Position numbers and translations under genes: made by a program. Below, piece by piece: positions 44,849 to 52,756 of a stretch of DNA of 52,756 nucleotides (positions are counted from its first letter, which is position 1; every line of letters begins with the position of its first letter). The DNA is from Gnetum montanum (lineage: Eukaryota > Streptophyta > Gnetopsida > Gnetales > Gnetaceae): contig MNCI01029723.1 in NCBI GenBank assembly GCA_015680685.1, forward strand, positions 65,790-118,545, in the 5' to 3' direction. A model generated the notes under the pieces. It searched no databases. It saw only the letters and a list, made by a program, of their open reading frames with translations, and was not told the DNA's origin.

Positions 44849-46752
44849 TCAAATAAAATGGCTTCTTAGTTTTTCATTTCTTCTATTTTTTATAATTTTT
44901 GTTTTACACCATTTTTAGTACATTTTCTATTTCTTAAATATTTTATAATTTCTTCTATAATTTACTTTCTTTGATTTGGAAATTTTCTTATTTTTCTCTT
45001 TATTGTTGCAACTGTAGCTGCCAATTAATGGTGGTTTGTACTATAATGTTATTTAATTGTTAATGTTTAGGTTCTATGTTTGAATTTTGATGTTGATAAC
45101 TAAGACATGGTTTCTTTTCATGATAATAGGTAGTGAGTCCACATCATCCATCCATCCACAAAACTCTATAGTGTTCCCTTGTTTTGGAAGTATGAGGTCC
45201 CTTCTTAAAATGAAACTTTTAATGAACTTGTAACCTTGGTAGTTTTCAAACTTAGGAAGGATTACATGGATAGATAAGGATGTGAATTTAAGGGGATTTA
45301 ATGCTCTTTGTACTTGCCTACTTGCTTGGGTGCATTAGTGTTTCAATGGATTTCTCACCATTCCACTATTAACAAATAATAGGAAGCAAAGTCTTTGCAT
45401 AGTGCAGTTTCCACCCAAAAATCCAAAAATTGAAAAAAAAAATACATGAAACACAATAATGGAAATTCAAAGCACACCCCTGAGACAAAATAATGGGCTA
45501 CAAGCATTGGTTATGGAACTAGAAAGACATGTTACCCATGCCTAGAGGTCCCCTCTCACTTTCTACTTCTCTTTTCTTTTCTTTTAGGAATGGTGATTGA
45601 TATGTGTTGATATGTTTGTGTCTTTGGTGATGGACGAGTCTAAGAGTGTCAATGCAAAGTCATTGAAAGTGGTTGGTTTTAATCTAAATTAAGGATGGAC
45701 ATGATGGACATTATCAGGTCATATTAATTAGAAAACCCACAAGGGATTTCATGTGATCATGATATGGGATTTCTATGCTTCCCATAACTCATCTCACTAC
45801 CTTTTCTCATGTTCATTCAATGTCTTAGTTTAATATGATCAAAATGCTTTGGTAGTTTCTTTGGTGATTTGGTTCTTAGCTAACCATAATCATTAACCAT
45901 CCATGGGGCCCATGAACTCCTTGGTTTGAGGGCATGCAAGGGCATTAAGAGCATGGGATTACTATGGGGAGGATCCACTTACATACTCCTTGGTTGGGTT
46001 GGTTAAGTTACTCATCCCTTAGACATTTCTACATTCAAATCTTTTAGGCTTCATGTTGATTAGGTCTAGTTGTGCACTCCTTCATTAATGTTCTCCAAGC
46101 AAAATGTCCTTTTTATGAATTATCTATCCTTCTTCAAGCATTTTATCATGATGTTTGCTTTTCTAACTCCATATGGAATTTAATTTGATGTAGAAACTCT
46201 TTGTTTTTCCTTGATTTTCAATGGTGAAAATTTTTTTCTATCATTTGTATCAATGGGACCTTGTCAATAGGATCTTTTCAACATAACCCAAAAAGTCTTT
46301 ATATAGTTGCAACACTTAGTGATTTTTTTGCCATTTAATTCAAAATGAAAGAGGAGTTTTATTAGTTTTTAAAGCCCATAGCTTTCACACTACTTGTTCA
46401 ATTAACCTCATTCTTTAGTTCTGTAGCTATCGAAGGTGAGCTCTATGTTGTGGAGGCCATTAACCTTAGCTTTCTAACAAAATTGTTTTGGAAATTTGTC
46501 TAACTCCCACAAGGTTTAACTAATAAAATAATATTAAAATCACTAATTCATGAGTTAAATCTTTCCAATGAACTCTAGTAGTCATCTAAATGAAATAATA
46601 ATAAAATAATTAAATCTACCATGATCACAACTTAGCCAAGTGTAACTAATCCAAAGAGATAAGGTATTAAAAATGTTTAAGTTACACATCAAATGTTGGT
46701 CCTTGGTTATGTTGTGATTACAAATGGCACCTAGACCTAAATTTTCATAGGA
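44849..46752 (+). other. E1 spacer between integrase and the extra ORF
   Basis: Non-coding sequence of about 1.9 kb. It is clearly homologous to the corresponding spacers of E5 (about 34,400-35,740, minus) and E2 (about 11,950-13,490, minus). Landmarks shared by E1 and E5 are 'agtgagtccaca' (45,132) and a block around 45,900-46,010 with 'catgcaagggcat' and 'ggaggatccacttacat'. It starts with a T-rich stretch. No ORF is supported, so it may be a structured or regulatory UTR between pol and the downstream gene. Confidence 0.65.
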
Positions 46753-49530
46753 ATGAGGACCATCCCAACTAAGGGGCAAGTGGACCAGAATTAGAAGGGG
46801 CCAATAGTTGGAGCAACCCTAGGAACAAGCAGTTGAAACACATGCAATAGGACCTCTTTAGGAGGAGCCCAAAATGGAATCTGTTCATCAAATTCTTGAA
46901 GTTGAAATAAAGTGATCCCACTAAGACCAAAGTAAAACCTTGAGGTCACATCGGAGGATGCCTACCATAGGTAAATCCAATCTAAGGAGATTCAACATTA
47001 TGTTTTCCAAGAGATGAACTTTGGAACCTTCTTGGACTTTTCCCTAGAAGACATTAAGTCCTAGCTTCAAACCTCTCCCATGTGATCCATCATCACTTCC
47101 ATTAGGGATTGGTACATGGGAGATACATATCTCTTTTAGAATAATAGGTAGGCCAATGCCACCATGAATATCAATGATATTAGTGTGTCCTACTCGATGG
47201 AGGACATCTCTCAGGTCCTTGGGTTGCTAGAAACTAGGGAAACTTTGTCAGAAATCTTGACACAAGTAGACCTGATGGTAAAGAAGGAGTGGGTGTAGCA
47301 GTGCTATGGAGTTGACCACATGGAATACGATGCACTCATATTTAAGATCATGGCCTACCATCTTAATTTGGTGATGAGGCCAACCAAGGTGATGACCTTC
47401 TCTACCAATGTGTGCATCACTTTGAGCAAGAAATTTCTTGTCAATCTCCCATAGTTGATATATCTTGAGATAGAGAAGCAATTCAAGGAAAATAAGCTTG
47501 AGAGAAAGGCACTCCCCTTCTTGTGCTTAATCCAAAAATTTTGCAAAAGGAAAGAAATAAGTTGCTATTCTAATAACATCCTTTAACATGCTCCTACTAC
47601 CTTCTCAGTAGAAATGATGAAAGATAAAGTGCCTACCAAGATGCAAGAAGAGGAGTAGTCACCACCACCACCCACTCATGAAACAATGCCAGAGGCTCAT
47701 GCTACTGTGGAGTGCATGTAGAAACTTTGTGAGTAACTCCTGTAGCAGCAACAGACAGAACTAAGTATGGATCCATTTGTTTATTGATGAGTCCTAAGCC
47801 ATTTGAACGATGTCGCTCATACCATCATCTTGTTGGAGGTCATGGTGCTAACATTTTCTACCCAATGAATGTAGGCATCCATGAGCTTGAATCCTAGTGC
47901 TTAGGAGGTAATGGTATCCATCCTAGGAAAATAGTAATTTTTAGAAATCTTTGGAAATGTTGCTATCTTCTTGATGTGCATAGAGGAAGGTAATGGAACA
48001 ATTATCTTGGTAATGTAGCACAAAGGATAGGAAACAATGGCTGAGATGATTGTTGATCAAGTGGCTGAAGCACCCAACATTCATGTAGCATTTATGCTAG
48101 ATATGTTTTCACTCAAAGATGTGTAGACATTTACAGGAGTAGCAAGTGGAAGATTCAACATAGCCCAGCACAAGGAGTTGTTGGAATGATTGGTGGAACC
48201 GAGGCAACTAATTCAAGAGATCTTTGATCTTTCAAATGATATCATTGCAACCTAGTTGGTTTTGTTGGAGGCTAAGGGAAAGTACATCATTGTCAATGCC
48301 CAACTTGAGATAGCCATAAAGAAAAATTGATGCTTGGCTATTAAGGTTGTGGAATTGAGAGCCCACTTAGTCGATTCCATAGTTCTTAGCTAGGTCATAA
48401 CCAGAGATGAAGCTTTTCTATAGCTTAAGGTAAAACTTCAAGTTGCCAAGAACACCAAGATGACTATGATCTTTGATGAGTCCATAGTAGTAGCAATGGC
48501 TTACAACACTAAGAAAGACTTATCAAATATTTACAAGGAGAATGTAGTTTTGACCAAGGATAATTATCGCCTTCAAAGTGTTGAGCTCCAACAAGAACAA
48601 ATGGTTGAATACTTGAGATAATAGTAGGAGTAGCTTGCCAAGATAGCTATGAATTTGAGAAGGTTGGTAGTAGAAAATCATAATCTCTTAATGGAGGAGG
48701 TCCATGCTCTTCACCAAAATTTTGCAAATGAGATTGCTACTTAGAAGAATGAGGTCCTCAAATTTGAAAGGATCAAGAATCATTATAGGGACTAGAACAA
48801 CTTGCAAAAAGAAATAAGTGAAAAGCATATCCAACTAGTGAAAAAAAACATGAATGAGTTCCTCCGATAGCTCCAACAAGGAGGTGACATGTGGTAGCCC
48901 ATCTTTGGTGGACTAAAAACATACAAGAAAGTAAAAATACATCTCAAGGAGCTATAGGTTAAGGAGATAACTAAGTACATGGAGGCTGCCAACCTCCATT
49001 ACGCAAACTTGGTAATGTTGATTACAGGAAGACTAAGGTTAGAATTGGAGAAGTAGGTGGCCAGCTCGTACCTGTTGTATCATGTTGAGTTTAAGCATCA
49101 TAAGGAGATGAAGCAGAAGCAAGAAATGATAAATGATAAACTTGATGTCCTTAAAGAGTGCTTCATCAATCAATGGTCAACAATTGAGAACTTGACCTAC
49201 AAGATGAGTGACTACCAGGAGTTGCAAAACACTGTTAAGTCATTTAATGTCAAATGTAAATAATTTGTTGCTTGGTTTGTCAATGCGAAGGAGGTTTTCC
49301 CTACAATGTTCTATCCGTGGGATGTTTCCATACTGGTCCACATTCATGATGCTACGTGAATCATGTATGATCCCTAGAGTAAGGAGGAGAAGATGAAAGC
49401 ATTGCCGGATGCTTTTCATCTTCCACTAGCAATCACAATTGCAGCAAGATAGCCACAACAACTACGTGCACCAGAAGTAGGAGAAGGTCTTTTAGCACCT
49501 AAGGAACCTCCACCACCTAAGATTGTTTGA
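46753..49530 (+). pseudogene. E1 extra ORF in the env position (coiled-coil protein of unknown function)
   Basis: About 926 codons in one frame from ATG 46,753 to tga 49,528-49,530, with many in-frame stops but no net frameshift. It aligns with the minus-strand ORF of E2 along its length. N-terminal domain around 47,014-47,230: MNFGTFLDFSLEDIKS, DWYMGDTYLF, NINDISVSYSMEDI, LGLLET. The second half (48,100-49,260) is rich in Glu, Lys, Leu and Gln and looks like a long coiled coil, with EAANLHYANLVMLITGRLR around 48,978-49,040. The C-terminus has FP.MFYPWDVS, DP and EEKMKA motifs, then a Pro-rich tail. I see no clear signal peptide or transmembrane segment, so an envelope role is not supported. 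The N-terminal motif vaguely recalls plant transposon-associated domains. Function unknown. Confidence 0.7.
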
Positions 49531-49763
49531 TTTCCACCTTGTCTTCAAGCTGTCAGAGGGGTTTTGCTATCAATTTTTGTAATAGTGTTCAATTTTATTG
49601 TCATGAACACCAATTTTTGTAAAAATTGTAAACTCAGACACTTGGGCACTTAGCGTTAGTTGAGTTAGTTTGTGTATCAGTTAGTTAATAATCTTATACC
49701 TTTCCAAAATTTTGTAAAGGACCTATTTCTCCTTTTGTTCACTTAGGGACAAGTTTTCATTTA

Positions 49764-49775
49764 GTCATGGGGGTA
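49764..49775 (+). other. E1 polypurine tract
   Basis: gtcatgggggta directly precedes the 3' LTR start TGATGAG. The same tract appears, on the minus strand, next to the 3' LTRs of E2 and E5. It is the expected plus-strand primer for reverse transcription. Confidence 0.85.
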
Positions 49776-50629
49776 TGATGAGTTGCAGTTAATTGGACTA
49801 TGTCAACACAAACATGCTGATGTGATTCCATTAACATGATCCCATCGACGCATGGTGATGTCGACGCATACATGTCAATGTAATGTCTAGTCTTGCCTAT
49901 ATAAATGCATGCACTTATCGCATTTATGGTGCTCATTCATTCATAGCTTAAGAAAACTCTTGTAGTTTGTTTTTTTGAGAGTTAGAATATTTTCTAAGTA
50001 CCCATAGTAGGAGTTGAGAAGTATATAGATTTGTTTAAGCACTAATGTACATGGACATCCTATTGTGAATTACAATAAAGATGAGCTTTCTTGATAAATC
50101 TTACAACACTTGGACCTTAGAAATATTTACTTAATGCATTTATTATTTATGAAATTTATTTTAATGCATTTTGTTAATTAATTAATAGTGAATAATTAAA
50201 GCACATAAGTATAAATATCTTGAGCATACGTTAATTCTTCGTAATCCCAGTGGTGCTTAACGCTTGGTAACTTAATAGCCTTGCAACTTGTTTAGGATGT
50301 GTATGGTTGATAGGAACAAATACTTATGTTAGGATTAATTAAGACATTAATTAGTTCTTAGATTGATTTCACATTTAATTACTTTATTTTCTATACTTAG
50401 GTGAATTTAATGAAAAAAATAAAAAATGATAGAAATCATATGCCTCAGTTATACTCAACCATACCATTATGCCTCATAAGTGAAACTGGGTGATAACGAT
50501 CATGTTTTTGAAATTCACTACCTAGTTCTAATGTACTTAGAGAGCTAAAGTCTATGGAATTCAACCAAATTCCTTAGTGAATGCTAGTGTTTCGTATGGT
50601 TGGATGTAGGGATTGCTTGTTGCTCATCA
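49776..50629 (+). repeat. E1 3' LTR
   Basis: 854 bases, TGATGAG...CTCATCA, aligned with 4,901-5,731. A good TATA box, cctatataaatg, is at 49,896-49,907. Upstream of it is a repeat-like tract with gatgtgattcc, catcgacgcatg and gatgtcgacgcatac. The twin ttggtaa-type motif is at about 50,238-50,272. The copy is followed by ccaaa, the right target duplication. Confidence 0.9.
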
Positions 50630-52756
50630 CCAAAATTCATCACCATATAAGATAATAAGTCTAATTTTTGTCCTATAAATTTTTTCATTTGATTTTATTG
50701 TTAATTTTTTATCACATAGAACATCATTGACCTATATCTATTTTAACTGTCCTTTCTCAATTCTATTTTTTATTCTTTATTAATTTCATCATTTGATTGG
50801 AGCATTGATCCTAATTAATAAAACTATTCGTAATGAGAGACTTTTTGACTTTGAATTATCACTTCCATTTTATCACTATTTATGCTATTATTTTAATTAC
50901 ATTCCATATATTTGATCTTAATTCTACTAATTTTTAAGTCTTTTGATTCTAGAGCATGTTTGTACTTTAGTTTAGAAGCAATATTTTGTAGGGTTGTATT
51001 CACCAATATAATATCATCTACAAACAACATATACCAAGGGATTTCATCTAATATTTTCTTTATTAATTCATCTATAATAATGGTAAATAAGTGTGAGCTA
51101 AGCATAAATCCTTGATATAGATATAGTATGATTGGAAAATACAATGTTATTCCATAAACTATTTTAATTTTAGTGGTAGTTTTCTCATACATGTCTTGAA
51201 TCACTCTAATATATTTATCACGAATGTTTTTTTCTCCATAGGGTGTACGAAATAATATCTCTAGGTACTTTATCATATGTTTTCCCTAAATCAATGAAGA
51301 TCATATGTAGATTTTCTCTATATTATCTAAATTTCTCTATCAATTATCATATCCAAAATATAGCCTCTATAATAGATCTCTCTGGTATAAATCTAAACTG
51401 ATTTATTAATATTATTGATTCAAGTCTGAGATGCTACTATTATTCTCTTCTAAAGCTTTATAGTATGGCTCATTAGCTTAATCTCTCTATAGCTTGCACA
51501 ATTTTACATATCTCCTTTATTTTTGTAAATGGGGACAACAATGCTTTTCTTCAATTATCGAAAATTTCTCTAACTCTTAAAATTTTATTCAATAATTTTG
51601 TTAACCATGAAACTCGTGTATCTCTTAGTGCTTTTTAAGCTTCTATAAGAATGTTATCTAGTTTGGTAACTCTTCAATTTCTTATCTTTGATAAGGTTGT
51701 CTTCATCTCAAAGAAGGAAAATTTATTAACTAAATAAAAATTTGGTTCTTCTTCTTTGGTGTATTCTCTTAGAAATTCTTTATTTACTAATTCTTGAAAA
51801 TAAAATGTTCACAAATCTAGAATAACATATTTTTTATTAAAAGTTTTCATTTACCTTCTTGATATATTTGACATGATCAATGTCCTTACATTTCTTATTT
51901 TTAATTTTTTCCAATTTAAAAATAGATTGTTCTCCTTTCTTTATTCTTAATTTCTCATAGAAGTTATCTAAGACCTTATGTTTGGCTTCAGCTACTACTA
52001 CTATTATCTCTTTTTTTTAATTATTATGTACATTAACTAATTTTCTTTGTTTTTACTTTGTTGTTATTCCTTAAAGCATCTTTTCTTGTTTTGAATAGCA
52101 TGTCATACTTCATTACTCCATCTTGATATTTTTTTTAGGATGTATTCTTTACCTTTTGTTTCATCCAAAATGTTCTTTTTAATTTTCTAAATGCAACTTT
52201 GCATTTGGCCCTAAATTAAATTTTCAAAGTAATCCCATTTCCAAATGTCTTGTTGAAGCAATTATTCTTTGAATAATATGTTGTCATATTCCTTCAACTT
52301 CTACCATTTAATGCATTTAGTCCATTTTCTTATGCTACCTTTGAAGCTCTATATAGCTAAGTCTATGACCATTAGCTAATACTAGGTTACAATGCCCTCT
52401 CTAGATATGACCTTACAATCTTTGCACACAGTCCAATCTCTCTTTTATGTAGTAATAAATAATTAATTTGTATTTTAGCCATACCAGTCTAATATGTAAT
52501 TAAATATTTTGTCATTTTTGAAAATAAGTACTTGTAATTGCAAGGTTATAGGCACTTGCAAATTGCAACAGTGAGTCTTCCATATCATTGCACTCTCCAA
52601 ATTTATGTTCTTCATGAATCTCATTGTATCTCATTTTCATAAATCTAACATGACCATTAAAATTCCTACCCTCCAATGAATATGCTTTCTTATTGGAGAA
52701 ATTCCTAAAGCATCAAATTCATAGAACTTCAAAAATCTTTCTTAATGGAGTTTTCT
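50630..52756 (-). pseudogene. RTE-type LINE, 5' part: endonuclease end plus reverse transcriptase
   Basis: A minus-strand non-LTR retrotransposon polyprotein that enters from the right edge of the window. From high to low coordinates I read: the C-terminal part of the endonuclease (around 52,700-52,450, with the IFIGG-N-FNGHV segment); a linker rich in charged residues (about 52,260-51,850); RT; and the start of the C-terminal domain, ending at the E1 junction. The clearest open frame is 51,276-50,893, with YIRVIQDMYE, a GFMLSSHLFTIIIDEL segment and the catalytic box FVDDI (usually FADDI), then DLKISRIKIKYMECN. Stops and shifts elsewhere show it is dead. Its N-terminus lies beyond the window. 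Confidence 0.88.

Larger units (their letters stand above)
4901..50629 (+). mobile_element. E1: plus-strand Ty3/gypsy (Athila/Tat-like) element, host of the nested insertions
   Basis: The outermost LTR retrotransposon. LTRs are 4,901-5,731 and 49,776-50,629, starting TGATGAG and ending CTCCTCA or CTCATCA. Flanks are ccaac (4,896-4,900) and ccaaa (50,630-50,634), a 5-bp target duplication with one mismatch. The PBS and PPT lie where expected for the plus strand. The internal region is broken into four blocks by later insertions: gag to 8,082; gag C-terminus 16,413-16,713; RT about 20,395-20,974; integrase end to PPT about 44,340-49,775. Protease, the RT C-terminus, RNase H and most of integrase are missing. 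Its two LTRs look more diverged than those of E2 or E5, which fits E1 being older than what lies inside it. Confidence 0.9.

Noticed and set aside
46753-49530. Calling the extra ORF an envelope gene
   Set aside because: Although it sits in the env position, no signal peptide, fusion-peptide-like stretch or transmembrane helix is visible and the second half looks like a soluble coiled coil.
1-52756. CRISPR arrays, tRNA and rRNA genes, bacterial-style operons
   Set aside because: No regularly spaced repeats, no tRNA-like cloverleaf and no rRNA signatures were seen; the content is plant repeat DNA. tRNA-like words occur only as retrotransposon primer sites.

Overview
The window is a stack of nested, decayed retrotransposons. 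It looks like intergenic DNA from a large, repeat-rich seed-plant genome. A gymnosperm is plausible, but the sequence alone does not prove it. Supporting signs are Ty3/gypsy elements of the Athila/Tat branch with an Asp-tRNA-type primer binding site, a Del/Tekay-type element with long LTRs and an initiator-Met-tRNA primer site, and a plant RTE-type LINE. I found no intact host gene, no rRNA or tRNA gene and no CRISPR array. Almost every coding region carries stops or frameshifts.

The layout, outside to inside, is as follows. (1) A minus-strand RTE-type LINE is split in two, at 4,611-4,900 and 50,630-52,756. (2) The intruder is E1, a plus-strand Ty3/gypsy element at 4,901-50,629 with TSD ccaac/ccaaa. 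Removing it with one TSD copy restores the LINE reading frame. E1 survives as 5' LTR, PBS and gag (4,901-8,082), gag C-terminus (16,413-16,713), an RT piece (about 20,395-20,974) and integrase C-terminus, spacer, a long extra ORF, PPT and 3' LTR (about 44,340-50,629). (3) Inside E1 gag sits E2 (minus, 8,083-16,407, TSD AACCA), which has gag and the extra ORF but no pol. (4) Next is E3, a truncated plus-strand Del/Tekay element with LTR, PBS and gag (16,714 to about 20,390). (5) Then comes E4, a minus-strand Athila-like element (about 20,975-31,000) with recognisable gag, protease, RT, RNase H and integrase and an 882-base assembly gap. (6) A minus-strand solo LTR of the E3 family follows (31,115-43,927, TSD TATAT). 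(7) That solo LTR is itself split by E5 (minus, 32,890-42,957, TSD ACAAC), which has gag and pol but no extra ORF.

E1, E2 and E5 are one family: LTRs begin TGATGAG and end CTCATCA or TTCATCA, the PBS matches Asp-tRNA, and the Gag zinc knuckle is CX2CX3HX4C. They carry complementary gene sets. E1 has remnants of everything, E2 has lost protease through integrase, and E5 has lost the roughly 926-codon ORF that lies in the env position. That ORF is conserved end to end between E1 and E2, with an N-terminal domain, a central coiled-coil stretch and a conserved C-terminal motif. It is the best candidate here for something poorly described.

Two other points stand out. A fragment resembling the ectodomain of a plant LRR receptor kinase sits in the U3 part of an E4-family LTR, next to the assembly gap. 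The short repeats just upstream of the LTR TATA boxes differ in copy number, and the 3' LTR is the longer one in all three elements of the family. All percentages and alignments are by eye; no searches were run.
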